Assembly (NCBI GenBank): GCA_900239685.1
Contig: OENT01000874.1
Location: 1-64,000, forward strand
Direction of reading: 5' to 3'
Length of the DNA stretch: 64,000 bases
Source of the DNA: Rotaria macrura
Taxonomy: Eukaryota; Rotifera; Eurotatoria; Philodinida; Philodinidae
The notes beneath the pieces were generated by a model. The model ran no database searches, was not told the origin of the DNA, and saw nothing but the letters and a program-made list of their open reading frames with translations. This document shows positions 11,201 to 24,200 of this stretch, one piece after another (the stretch's first letter is position 1; the number at the start of each line of letters is the position of its first letter). A program made the translations under genes and the position numbers.

Positions 11201-14200
11201 AACAAAAAATGAGTACATGTTTTTTTTTTCAAAATTGAGAGCAATATTCTTGTTCAGGAATTAAGTATTAACGTTGAAAATGTGATTGATAAGAATATAA
11301 TATCATAGTTTTTCCTACCTTCCATTGCGTGAATCAGAGTTAAAAAGGTTTCAGCGCATTCACTTATTTTTATTTCATCTGAAGCTCGTTCAAGCATACG
11401 CTCATAAACACTTTGGTGAGCTGTTGGTGATTGAAATATGTTGCTAACTTTTGAATGAGCAACTAAAAGAAAGAAAAAACACCATAGATACATTCTCTCT
11501 AGACATGCTGTATGAATACAAAATTGCAATGTTACTCGAGTTTTTTACGGATATGATTAGATTTATATTCTGAAATAGTGTATGCTCGCTGTTGAACATA
11601 GACAGTCGTCACTTTTTAAATTTAAAAATATCTTACTAGAATAATAAACTATTTTACAACTATGTGTTTCTGGTAACATAACTCTCTATTTTTAGCGACT
11701 TTTATTTTTGTGTCTGCTCTGTTCGAAACGAAATTCAGCGCACGTCATTGATAGAATAAATTCCTCACATTCACTTGAAATTTCAAGACAATACATTGCT
11801 TAAGGCCCCCTCCCCTCAAAAGTCTATTTCCGTCAAAGAAAGTCCAAATCGGCTGAAATTTTCAGGATTTGTTAGGACTAAGTCGGGTAGTCTACGATAA
11901 AAATTTCAGCCCGAAATATGCAAGTTTAAGGAAGTTATAAGGTGAACACTGATTAAAAATGACCCATTTTCCATCCTAGTTATTTTGCCTTCAACTATGT
12001 TTTTTCGAAAAAATTTTTTTACCATTCGATAGAGCATGCAAAGACGCAGGGCATCTCGTGCTCCGATTCTTGAAAAAGCTTTTTTTATGCCCAAAAACGT
12101 TTCCACAACTCAAACTCCGTGAAAAAAGGCCAAAAAACTGCAAGTGAATTTTGTAGGCGATCTTTTTTTGACATAAAAAAACGCTTTTTCAAAAATCGGA
12201 GCACGAGATGCCCTGCGTCTTTGCATGCTCTATCGAATGGTAAAAAANNNNNNNNNNNNNNNNNNNNNNNNNNNNNNNNNNNNNNNNNNNNNNNNNNNNN
12301 NNNNNNNNNNNNNNNNNNNNNNNNNNNNNNNNNNNNNNNNNNNNNNNNNNNNNNNNNNNNNNNNNNNNNNNNNNNNNNNNNNNNNNNNNNNNNNNNNNNN
12401 NNNNNNNNNNNNNNNNNNNNNNNNNNNNNNNNNNNNNNNNNNNNNNNNNNNNNNNNNNNNNNNNNNNNNNNNNNGGGGGGGGGGGGCCTTAATAAAAATA
12501 CTAAAAGATATAGACGATATTTGGTAGTAGATTTCTATATAGTTGAATGTGTTCATATTGAAGTCTGCTCATTCCTAGGCATGCTTTTGTTTGTGTAGAA
12601 TAGTTTAAGTTCATGAACGATTTCATAAAAATAATAGAGAACAGTTGTTAAGATTTGTAACAGAGAAACAATGGTCTACTAAGGATAGATAGAAGAGAGG
12701 ATGTGATATAATAGTTTATTTAAATATACTTTCTGTAAATTCAAATTGAAAAAGAAAAACAAACTTTAGTTAGTTCTGATTTACTGCATTTCTTATTTTT
12801 TTTTTGTCAATGAAATCTGCCCATAGGGATTAGAAATATTTCCTTTACGATAGGATTTCGTTTTAGATAATTGAATGCTTACTCGGTTTTATTACTTTCT
12901 TAGATAATATTATGAACAATACGAACCGTCTTGTTCAACTTGAAACCATTTTTCGAAAATAATTTCATCACACAATAAATTCAGACAACTAGGAAAATTT
13001 TGTGGATAATCAATGTCTTTTTCAAAGAGACGTTGTGAAAAAATAAGAATTTCTTCAATATAATGTGTGAATAAAGACGTATCAATTAATATTGATGTTA
13101 TTTGACTATCAAGTTTAACAATAACAAGTTCAATAAGACCACGAATAAATTCAGTCTATTGATTATTCAAAAAACAAAACATAGACACTGTTTTTTTTGT
13201 TTAGATATTTTATTACTTTGATATCCAAAGATGGCGAATCTTTAAATTCATCAATTATTGGCTGTAATTGTTTGGTTAGAAAATATTCATGATCAAGAAT
13301 CCAACTAATTGTTTGATTAAGATACCATTCGGGCTAAGAAAAAGAAATTTATTACTATTGACATTGACTGAGAAAAGAAATTATTGAAAATTACTTTACG
13401 ACGATCATTCGTTTTTTGTTTACCATAGAAATGAAAATTAAATCGAGTGGCAAAACCTTTTAATAACATTTGTACTAACAAAGGTATTGGTTTCCATCCA
13501 ATAAAACGTAAACGTGATTGAACATCTGTATGCTTAACATGTTCGGGTAAACGTAATTTTAGAATATAATGTACTTCTTCTTTCAATTTATTACAATTAG
13601 TATCAAATAATTCAATTAAATGACTGGATGGCATTTTATGTACATATGGAAATTCAATGGCATTCAAGATTTTTTCCATATTTCTATCATAGAAGAATTA
13701 GAATGGAGATATTTCTTAGAATACAAGATGAAATATAAACTTACAATTCAAACACAATTTTAAGTTGTTCATACCAATAAAGTGTTAGATTAACACTGTA
13801 TGAACGTAAATTTTCCGTTGATGTATCATGTACGAGTTTAGTAAGATTTGCTAATTGAGAATATATTAATAAACATTCATCAAGAGATTCAGTTGAAAGA
13901 GATGATTCAAGTGCTGAACTAAATATAAAAATACGATTAAATATTTCGAAACTTCTTAATAGGATGCAAAATCAAATTAATAAATGATTATTTTTGACGA
14001 ATATGTTTAATTAAATTCTATGAATATTAGATAAAAATTGAGAAGTAACGTTCATTCTTAACAACATTCCATCGAAAAAATTCGAAAGTTCCCAGGCATC
14101 ACCAAGAAAGAAATTGTAGTACATTCTTTTGAAGAATTACTGCAATACAGTCAAATCGATATCTTTCATTATGAACGTAGACGTCGAATAGAGAGAAATT

Positions 14201-15637
14201 CATCAACTAAAACATGTCAGTAGTGATGATTTGCTAATGGATATAAACCAAGTAACTTTTCAATACATTGATATATTAATCGTGTAAGATGTAGTTTCTA
14301 CTGACAAAATACGAACGCCAGAAGTCACTAGATAAATTTTATTTCTTCACGTTGAAACATAATGTTTGAATTCTCAACATGTATTCTGAAGATTATTATT
14401 TCTACAAACTATGAAATAATCATACCGAACCGAAATCTTTCATGGCTCATCATCCTCAATTATTTTCATAGCTATTCGCACTCATTTGTTTTCTTCCTTG
14501 CTCGAGAAAGAAAAAGAAAACGGATCATTCTATAATACTATTGGATGTTTGGCACAGAAACAAAATCAACGCACATTCTACATTTTACCCCAGTATGTGT
14601 GAAATATCTACAGAGAGTAATTACAAGTGTAAAGATTTCCAGAAAGGTACACAAACGCTTAAAAAAACATCGACTTGAATACGTGTAAAGTTTGAGTAGT
14701 TGTATCTGTGAAAATCTTTCATCTCAGAAGAAAAAATATCTTCTTATCACGAAAAACAAAAGCAGTATAAAAAATTCAGTTGCAGATCGAAAAGAAAATA
14801 GAAACGATTGAATGTTTCTTCGAGGAATCAACTTCTCGGAGAATTTTTGAATTTCACATTCCGTATCAATAGCATTACAAGTTGAAAAACTTACTACAAT
14901 GATTACTATCCAAAGAAAAATCTTTTCATTCAATCGAACTTAACTATGATAAAGTAATAATACTATAAGACGTGATTCGATACTTTTAGAAAAGTTCGAG
15001 TATTCTATTTATCGAATAAGACAAAAGTTTCTATTTGATATCTGATGAAGAATAATACATTAAACAAAACACAATGACATCTTCATAGAATACTTCAATA
15101 GATGATTATTATTATTATTGTTGTTAATTTTTCTTTCAAAGTTTTAATACATATTTTGAAATACCTATATTGGAGAAATCGTTCGAGACAATGAAGATAA
15201 TCAATAATTCTTGCTGTATTATTTAAACGTTTCACATTTGTACGAAATTCTTGTGCAATTGATTCCGCTTTATTTTCATGTGATTTCATATCGATGACTA
15301 ATTTACGTTCTTGAATTCGAAGTTGTTCATGTTGTTCAAGAAGTTTCTTCGCCATTGATATACCATTTTGTAGTTGAGATACAATTGAAAGATTTTCTTT
15401 CGTTGCTACTGTTGATAAAGGATTAAACTTAATGAAGAAAAAAACGACAACCAACTAATTAATTGAAATTTAAAAAAAATGGATTTTATTTGCTTTTACT
15501 TGAGCTTCAAGCAAATCTCGTTCATGCTCAGCATGTATTAACAGTTTTGATAAAAGATGTTCAGGATTGTCAATATCAGATATTTCATTTCCGATTACAT
15601 TTTTATATTGTATAAATTGAATCCAAAAGTCCGACAT
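8292..15637 (-). CDS. RINT1: RAD50-interacting protein 1 / Tip20-family vesicle tether
   Basis: Twelve exons: 15637-15500, 15427-15165, 13918-13745, 13683-13395, 13333-13217, 13155-12927, 11462-11319, 11197-10992, 9858-9572, 9519-9339, 9268-9159, 8499-8292. They total 2346 nt with all phases agreeing, so 781 residues; human RINT1 has 792. Family landmarks by memory of the vertebrate protein: FHFYGKQKTND followed by KPEWYLNQTISWILDHEYF; EFIRGLIELV; the segment YPQNFPSCLNLLCDEIIFEKW; CAETFLTLI..EDRYR; NEGGAAQFLFD; and the C-terminal IPIGSALLLVDALQQ...EMGIHHLSEFEA. RINT1 is the Tip20-like subunit of the NRZ/Dsl1 complex (with NAG and ZW10), which tethers Golgi-derived vesicles at the ER, and it also has a checkpoint role through RAD50. 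The N-terminal third is a coiled coil. Exon 2 could instead start at 15454 (in frame, adding nine mostly hydrophobic residues); I prefer 15427 because of its pyrimidine tract. About 15 residues seen before the C-terminal block in vertebrates seem missing. Intron 6 holds a mobile element and an assembly gap. Confidence 0.95.
11800..12492. mobile_element. TTAA-flanked foldback MITE (piggyBac-type target) in RINT1 intron 6
   Basis: The left end reads TTAA|GGCCCCCTCCCC (TTAA at 11800-11803) and the right end GGGGGGGGGGCC|TTAA (TTAA at 12489-12492). These are terminal inverted repeats beginning GGCCCC, flanked by a TTAA duplication, the target used by piggyBac-superfamily transposons. Inside, 12014-12080 and 12181-12247 are nearly perfect reverse complements (ACCATTCGATAGAGCATGCA versus its complement ending at 12241), so the element is palindromic. 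The 227-N gap abuts the right arm. No transposase is encoded. Superfamily assignment rests only on the TTAA and terminal words. Confidence 0.7.
12248..12474. other. assembly gap (227 N)
   Basis: A run of N within the foldback element. It ends in a G-run that matches the complement of the left terminus, so the missing bases probably belong to the right half of the palindrome. Open frames reported across it are meaningless. Confidence 0.95.
13921..15164 (-). other. large intron 2 of RINT1, no gene seen
   Basis: About 1.24 kb between two exons that join in phase (AG|T to Ser). It is AT-rich and stop-rich, and I see no nested gene. A 69-codon minus frame at 14724-14933 begins with a hydrophobic stretch but has no splice context or family match. 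Confidence 0.5.
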
Positions 15638-18255
15638 TATTTGTTTATCGTATCATTTAGGAATACTATCTATAAATATAGAAGTAAGCGTCATTTTTTC
15701 TGATCAATAACTGAGTATTCACACTGAGCCATCGTCTCTGTATGAAGATTTACGAATTATAGGTAAACATTTTAGAACTATTAAAACTGAATAATCTTCT
15801 CAATGAATGAACAACTCATATTTTTATATAAGTATTTTGTTCATCAATATTCACAGCACATCTTTATTAATTTAAACAAGTAGAATTTCTTGTTCTCGTG
15901 TAATCATATTTTCTAGTTTGATATACTGAGTAATACAATTCTTCAAATTGTAATCTTAATTAAAGAAACGGATGATGGTAATTTGCTGATAAATCTGTTA
16001 TTAATAAGATTTGTAAAACGAAGTATTTCAATAGATTTCTCTTGTTATAAAGAAAACACTCGTGTTCATCTCTTTTTTCATACGAATAGGTAATAAAAAA
16101 GAAAATCCTCAAATATCGAATTTCTCAAATACAACTAACGATAAACTAGATGTCATGAAAGATGTACGTTTCAATTAGATTTCCTTTCTGTGATTTTCTA
16201 TGTAACATAGGAGTTTGTAGTTTTTACAGAATAATAAATAAATCACTGTTGAATCCTATCAATCTAATGTGAAGTAATTCGATAAGTTCTGGTGAGTGAA
16301 AGATATTTTCTGAAATAAAAAGAACTTTATCTCGATTCTATGTCTCAAGACACAACGGCAATTTAGAAACCACATTCATATGAAAATATTCTTACAACAT
16401 CACCATGAGACACTATAATTTTGATAATTGTTTCTATAACGAAAAATTTTACCGATGCTCAAGTCTAGAATATTTAATAATCTCATAAGAGATATTAAAT
16501 GTTTTTTACATCAATATTCTACAATGTCACGTAGTACGAACACAAATACAACTAAAGAAACTCATAAATAAAATTTTTTATTTATCGAATTGTTTCGATT
16601 GATCTGTCAAGCATAGAAATGGTTTGTTTCATTGAAGTTAACATTACAATAGTTTTCTATGCTTCACATGTCTGGTTGGTTTATCTCAAAAAACATTGTG
16701 TGACCACCTGATAAGAATATTGTAAAGTACCTTGGTATTTAATGTCGTCGAACCTAATTATATCGTATTTGAATATATTCCAAAGACATTGACTCAAAGA
16801 AATTATATAATTGTTCTGTTTTCTTTGCATCATATGAATGGTTCACTCAACATCTTTCTCAGACGACTAGGTTTATTTGGATTTAACATTTTAGACACTA
16901 GCTCCTCTAGATTCGGTGTGCTCTAATTTTTCCTCAGTCTCACACTTATACTACGCATAATACTCGTAGGGAACGTTTAGATCATGTTTTAGGATGGACA
17001 AGGCAAGCAATATCATCTAAACAACTTTCAAAACTTTTCCCAACGTCTCAATGATAGAGAAATTCAATGGTACAAGTAATTTATAACCCTTCCGAACACA
17101 ATAGAACAAGTCGCATTGAAGAATAATCAGTATGGAAAAAAAAACAAATAGACTCATGTTGACAAAACGTTATCAATAGTAGATATCGTCTATCATCATT
17201 CAGGCTATCGATCCAAAAGCAGATCAATCATAGATTGTTGGTTAAAGAATTTACTATCGATTGCTTGAATGAATATTTCTGTTTTAAAATGACTGCGATT
17301 AATAGTGAGAAAATATTAAAGACACACTTTTACTCCATACTTCATTCGTTTCATTTTATCAAAACAATCCAATTGGTTGTGAATCCTATTGAGATCTGAG
17401 TATGATCAAAAACGATTTTCAATTAATACTTAATAGATCGATGTTTTTGGATCGAAAAATTCATTCTACTACCATTAAAATTGAAAGAAACAAAAAAAAT
17501 AATTTCGAATAAGGCAAAAACTCGTGTAATTCCTTCCTATGACTTGCATTCAAGCCAACGTATTCAAATCAATTCTTTTTTCTCATTGGTTGAAAATTTT
17601 CACCTATAGAAACCTTATTTTCTTATGGAGGATTCTCATCATATTCATCGAAAGCAATGGCTTTCGACAACTGCTGATGCATGGTGCACTCATTGCTTCA
17701 AAGAAAACAACACAAATAATTTCGTAAAAACTTCCTCTTTATTTTAGATTATCGTAAATTGTTTTTCTTGTCCTGTATATAAAATTAGATGTGACTGGTA
17801 TCTTCGATAGACGAATTAAAATAAATTAAAACACTCCTCTTGTTTAGGTGTTTTACTGTATTTCGAGTTATTTTTATTATTATTATTACTATTCGTATAG
17901 AACTATATATATATATATATATATCAGGTTATTTATCATTTGCCATTTTCTTTTATTTTACTTCATTAATGACGTAAATGAGAATCATGTAAGTTTATTA
18001 TAAAAGAAATATCTGCGAATAATTGTACATTTCTTATTTATATACTTTCACCTTACACCTTTTTCTCTTTTTTTTTTCTTCGATCGACTAGAAAAAAAAA
18101 TCTTGATATGCATGTTTTGTTCTTTATACGCATCAATACATTTATTCAAGTTTTTCTTTTTCGTACATTTTAAACATGGATAAGAACGACTAGTCTATCA
18201 GAATTTCTAGACAGAAAAAAAAACATATTCCATTTCTTTTTTTTTTATTTAACAG
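15638..18255. other. divergent intergenic region, RINT1 and p160 coactivator
   Basis: About 2.6 kb between the RINT1 start codon (minus) and the first recognised coactivator exon (plus). It must hold the RINT1 promoter and the coactivator promoter and 5' exon(s). I searched it by eye for a bHLH-coding exon and found none. A short open stretch (about 16933-17052, containing NTRRERLDHVL in one frame) is closed by a stop and lacks a usable donor. An (AT)n run lies near 17906-17925. Confidence 0.45.
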
Positions 18256-18281
18256 AATGTTCAAATAATATCATATGTCTC

Positions 18282-21200
18282 ATGGATGATATTAGTTTAA
18301 CATCATCACCAACGGTTATTAAACCTGTGTGTTCACCATTGAATAACAATCGACAACGCATAGATTCAGCAACTGTTATACAGCAATCGGATGTGTCATC
18401 ATCCCGGCCTGCATTACTTGCATATGATGCACTAGGGCCACTTCTTTTTGAGGTATGTTAAAGTTTTATTAGTATTTCTTTTTTTTCTTTTTCAACGAAT
18501 AGCAACGAGCAGCATCTCTTATCTCTAGACATAGAAAAGAAGAAGAACATGAGACAGATAGAATAATTAGTCAATCTTAAGTCTTTAGATTCTGTCAACT
18601 TATAAACATGTTGAAAGACGAAGCAAAAAAAGAGGAAGAAGAAGAAAAAAAAACTCAGAAGAGTAGTCACTCAATGAACGAATGTTACTGGTTTTTCTTT
18701 TCTTCTTTTTTTTTCTGGTTCTTTTTACCATCTTGTAGTTGTTTTGTGCGTTGAAAGAATAGCGATGACAACGATGAAAAAAAAATTATTACACACCCTA
18801 CAACGTATGCGTGTGCGCGTGAGGATGCATTATGCAGATTGAAACAGAAGACAAAAGGGAAAGCGTTTGCAGCCGCTACATGTTACTTTTTTCTTTTCTT
18901 TCCTTTGAAATACATTCTCGTTCGCTCTCTTCAGTGTTGATGTGTGTGTGTCTTATTGCTGCCTGCGCACTTTTGCATCGATAATGATGATGATTACAAG
19001 ATTGTTTGTAAAAACAGGACATGAAAATCGTTTTTTTTTCTTTCTTTTTGCTCTTCTGTCATTTACTTTTCGGTTAAACAGATTATTATCAATGGTAATC
19101 GACTAAAATTTAATTATGGGCATGAGTGAACCGAATATATCGACAAATATCGATCAATTTATTGAACAGAGTATTCGATTGGTAAAAGAAAAGCCAATCT
19201 AGAATATAAGACATTTATATTCTAGTTCTATTCAAAAATAAAAACAAACGGATGTAATCAATAAAATGATTCTTTTTCTTTTTAAATTTAACTTCTAGGC
19301 ACTCGACGGATTTTTCTTTACAATAAATCATAACTGTGAACTTGATTTTGTCAGCGATAATGTTGGACAGTATTTGAAATTTTCTCAAGTAAATATTATT
19401 ATGAAAATATAAATTAATCACTTAATTGTTTTAATCGATTCTTGTTTTTATCAAGGAGGAACTTGCCGGAAGAAGTTTATATTATTTTGTACATCCGAAC
19501 GATGCGGCAGAGTTCAATAAAGCATGGGCAAAAAAAGATACCGGTTCGTTGTACTTTTTTTTCTGATCGTAAAGATAATTTTAATTTTATTATGATCTAG
19601 GTGATTCTTTAGCCACACTTGTCAATAACAGCGAACAACAAACGAGTCAGTCACATGGACGCACGTTTTGTTGTCGCATGCGAACTAATGATGGTTTGTT
19701 GTGTTTATTTGATTTTTATCGCAATGTTTCTTTGTTGTTCAATAGATTCGACGCCATATGTTCGTATGGTTATATCTGTTGCACTTCATCGTGATTCATT
19801 AGGTAGTGATAAGACGTTTTTAATTTGTATTGCTCGAAGACCATCATTAAATGATCCGAATGATAAACCATCGTTACTTGGTTTTGATCAGTTTTCATCA
19901 AGAATTAACCTAAATTATGATATTGAAATATTAGATTCAAGGTATAATTTGATTTTTTTTTGAAAGATATGTATAGAATCGAAAAATTTTCATCGTTTCA
20001 TTATTATAGTCATATGAAAACTGAAACAATTGATATGAACTATCATGGAAGAAATTTTCGAGATTACATTTATAATCATGATATTCCGTCAGTTGAACGA
20101 CATTTTCAAGAAGGTAAGATTTAACATAAAAGAACTAAAAAGGTTAATTCCATAGTCTCTTCCGCCTGAGCAAGTACTAATATAATGAACGTAGTAAATG
20201 AAGAATACTCGAAACATAAAGAAAACGTTCTTATAAGTATCTAACTACGTAGAAAATCTTTGTTAAGGTTGAAATTATCAGATGAGTAGCAGTGGAGTAT
20301 TTATTTGAGCATTTAGTTCATGGGTTTAATTACTAGATGACCGATCGAATCGATATGTTGAGCTTTGTTTAAAGTAGGAATACATAGTACTATTTCAATG
20401 ACTCTCAGTTTAAATACTATCGCTCCTTTAATAGTTTTTAAAGTTTGGTTACATGTCATATAGAAGATCATAGTCTCAACGATGATTGCATAGTAGTTCT
20501 TCAACTATATCATTAGAGTCGGAAGTCTTTAATGTCGACATCAAAGTATATGCGAGTAACTGGGTTTAAAGCGTCCAACAGTAAAACGACGGAAGACCAA
20601 TGCCTTTGAATTGATTACTATAAACGTGATCATAAATAAAAACGAAATTATCGTAGAAAACAAGAAGTAGATCTCTTTTCATCGAACTTGGTACTTCTCA
20701 AGTTCGAAGAAAAAATATTTTTCTCCACATGCTGTTCATAGTTGAAACTTTAATGAATACATCATTTTCTCGTCATTCAATAGCATATGAGTTAATGATG
20801 GTAATGACAAATGAACTTTCGACATTTGTCATGCTTGTTTTTCGTCGAGTAAAAAAACACAATGGAGAATTTCACAGAGATATTCTTTTTCATCGGAAAA
20901 ATAAAATATTCACTATAATGTGTAAACAGCTTTTTCGTGACCGGCTAATTTCTGAAATAATATCAAAGGCGTAGGTTAAAATCACTTGAACTTAAAAAAC
21001 TTGTTGAGTGAAGTACGGCGTCATAATAGTACTTTGTGCGTTACTTCTCGTGATCTGGAAGGAAATCGAGTAGTTATTGGGTCGTAGTTTTTGCATCATC
21101 TATTACCTTACTATATATATATACATCGGGTTTATCGAATAACTTAGATTCAAAGTATACTAGAAAATTTGGGAAAATAAAAGTTTTGAACTATGAAATT

Positions 21201-24200
21201 GTTTTAATCTAAGAAAAATAATGTGATGTGTTCTTGAATGCTAGTGAGAATTTGCAATTTTCTTTCGGTGAAAGAAAAGGCGTATTTGAATTTTTCATGA
21301 AGTAATATATGTATATATATTGAATGGTTTTGATTCTGTCCGTTTTTTTCTTGACTACGATGATTTCATGGTTCAAGACTCTTTTCAAGTATGAAGAAAA
21401 TTAAAAAGTCAGGGCACGATTCCGGTTATTATAATGAAAGATTTAAATAAGAAAAACTTTTACTACTCATGAATTGACTTGGTTAGAAGGAAATAATACA
21501 TACTTTCTTAAATAATCATTCGATAGATTAAACGAGAACAAAAGCAAAATTCCTTTTCCACCCACAAAGATGATGCATCAAAATCACCAACACGTAGGAG
21601 TATGTCAAAGGACGATTTCGGTTGAAGTCAACTCAACCTCTTCTTAATATCTACACGTTTGACACTCGATGTAAAAACAATGTAAATACATTCACACGTC
21701 TTAGTGAAAAGAAAAAAATTCATACACATTTCAATGAAGACACTGCTTTTTCTGTAAAAAAAAGAAAAACTGATGACATAAAATTTTACATTTGCCAATT
21801 TTTTCTTCGTCATTGAAAATTCATTGTTGTCTGACGATCATTGGTTCATATTCTATCGGAATATACATAGTGCCAAAAACAAAGTGTTTCGATTCAAATT
21901 ATCAGTTTCAATAGATGAATAGGCAAGCGTTTTCTACGTTCGAAATTCTAATGAGAATTTTACTGGTACAAGAATCATTAGCTTGTTTCTACTTTCTATG
22001 TACTTTGAATGACAAGGAAATATTTTTAAACATTATATTGACTCGAGAACGTGTGTATGAGCTACTGCTTTTTTTTTGAAATAACTTTCATAGCTGATGA
22101 ATGATGAGATACTTAGTTTTTTGAACTGCATGTTTGTATGAACTCTATAAAAAACTAAAATCGTAATTAACGATTATATAATACGGCACGTAGATATTCC
22201 TTTACAGAAACTACTCATCTTTAGAACTCTTGGTTTATGTCATGATGTATCTGTTCTAATTCTTGTAAAAAAAACTTGAGATTAATAGTGCCATAAAAAA
22301 ACAGAAATATTGTTTTTCAATACGATAGAATCTCAGAAAAGTATTTATCAAACGATGAACTGTTTGCATCGAGATTCGTCTTTTTATAAAATGAAATTCT
22401 AATTTCATTATTTTTGATAAAAGTCTCTATGGTACTAAAATTTGATAAAAGACAGTAATTAATTTATTAGTCATATCTCTCGTCATTGTATTGATAGTTG
22501 ATCAGAAAATACACGAGAAACATAATCCTTCGTCTAGTCCGATTTCATAATTATAGAAATATCTCTTCTCAAATTCTCGATTTTGTTCACTTTTTTTACA
22601 TGTCAAATATTGAGAGACTTCATGCCTTGAAATTTTCCGTCTTACAAGTAATTTGACAAGATTATATTTATTAGACGCATACGAGCATATGAATCAAGTT
22701 GAGTTCGTTCGATGTAAATATTTTAATAGGTTTCAAGATTTTCGGATAACTTAATTTCAAAAAGAAAACAAAGATTCCCATTGAATCAGGAATTAAACAT
22801 GTATTTCTCTAACTAAGAAAAACCTACTCGAAATAGTTCTAATTTGATTCTATTGATTATTCTTATTTTTAGTTATTGAAAAGGGTGAAGGAAAAAGTTC
22901 TGTATATCGTTTTTGTCTTCATGATAATGTTTATGCATTTATACATACACGAAGTAAATTATTTCATAATTCAACAACAAGTAAATCTGATTCTATATCA
23001 TCGACACATACTATCGTTCGGTAACAACAACCTATATATCCTATAACAGTGCTCTATTGTTAGACTATAACTATGATTTAGTTTGATTGAAAATACTCAT
23101 GATCTAAACGGTAATGCACCAACACGTCTAATGAAATCAATTATTTCATCGAATCGTGATCTACAACGAAGTAAACAACCAACATTAAACAAACCAATAG
23201 CAGCATCACCATCAACACCTATTGGTACACAGTTCGCATTAACCATGTTTGGTATGCACAAGAATGCATCTAATTCGTTACAACAACATGTAACGAGTAC
23301 ACTTGGAACTCTTATACAAGTACAAAATTCTCTATCGACATCTGCCGTAGCCAGTCCAACTGATAAAATTCAAGTACAACATCCGCATACACTATCACCA
23401 TCACCCCTACAAAATCGATTGATGACCCAGAAATCAACTGCACTCGAAAGTAAAACAATTCAAACAATATCAATAGAGAAAACATATTCATGTATTGATT
23501 TTTTGTTTACAGATGTTTCTTCAACCGATGCAGTTGAATTCGGTAGTAAACGCACACCTTTTAGTCCATCATTAGGATCAGGTAATATTCTTTTCGACAT
23601 CTATTATGATTTTCATTTTGGAAACGTAAATTTTCATCATAATTTAGTACATTCCAATCATGGTAGTCTCTCGTCTCCAGTTAATTCATTTGATTTATTT
23701 TTTTCTTCACCAACATCCGCGCAGACTAATTCAAATGATTTAAATACGTTTCTATCGTCACCAACCAATCCGAAAACATCATCAGCATTCTTTTCAAATA
23801 ATGATATTTACACAACATCATCAAGTCCAAAACCACCATTAACATCACCATCAACACAAAATTCAAATCGTGGTTCAACTCGTTTAAGACAACTATTGGC
23901 AAATAAATCTCCATCAGCGAATGATAATCCATCGCAAACTTTACATTATCATCCAGGTTCGAAACTTGAAGATTCTGTACAAGGACCCGAAAGTCCCACA
24001 TCTACACATCTATCACCATTGGCGGTAGACCTAACATCATCAATGTCAACAACGAAACGTCGACGAAAAAATAGTTCGGCTTTAAATGAACCGAATAATA
24101 ATAATAGTAACAGCGATGTACTACTTAAAAAAATATTAGCACGACAAAATTCATTTTCAACATCACCAATTAAAGCAGAATCGAGTCAAAGTGATGATAG

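Noticed and set aside
12119..12598. Open frames running through the N gap, and the mirrored frame at 11906-12106
   Set aside because: They translate unknown bases and the two arms of a palindromic element, which is why both encode similar residues.
16933..17052. Possible bHLH-like exon (NTRRERLDHVL...) upstream of the p160 gene
   Set aside because: Closed by a stop codon, no donor in the right place, and the helix-loop-helix pattern does not continue.
18458..18670. Phe-rich minus-strand frame
   Set aside because: Reverse reading of a purine-rich intron of the p160 gene.
23726..24001. 91-codon minus-strand frame
   Set aside because: Shadow of the large p160 exon; no independent splice or start context.
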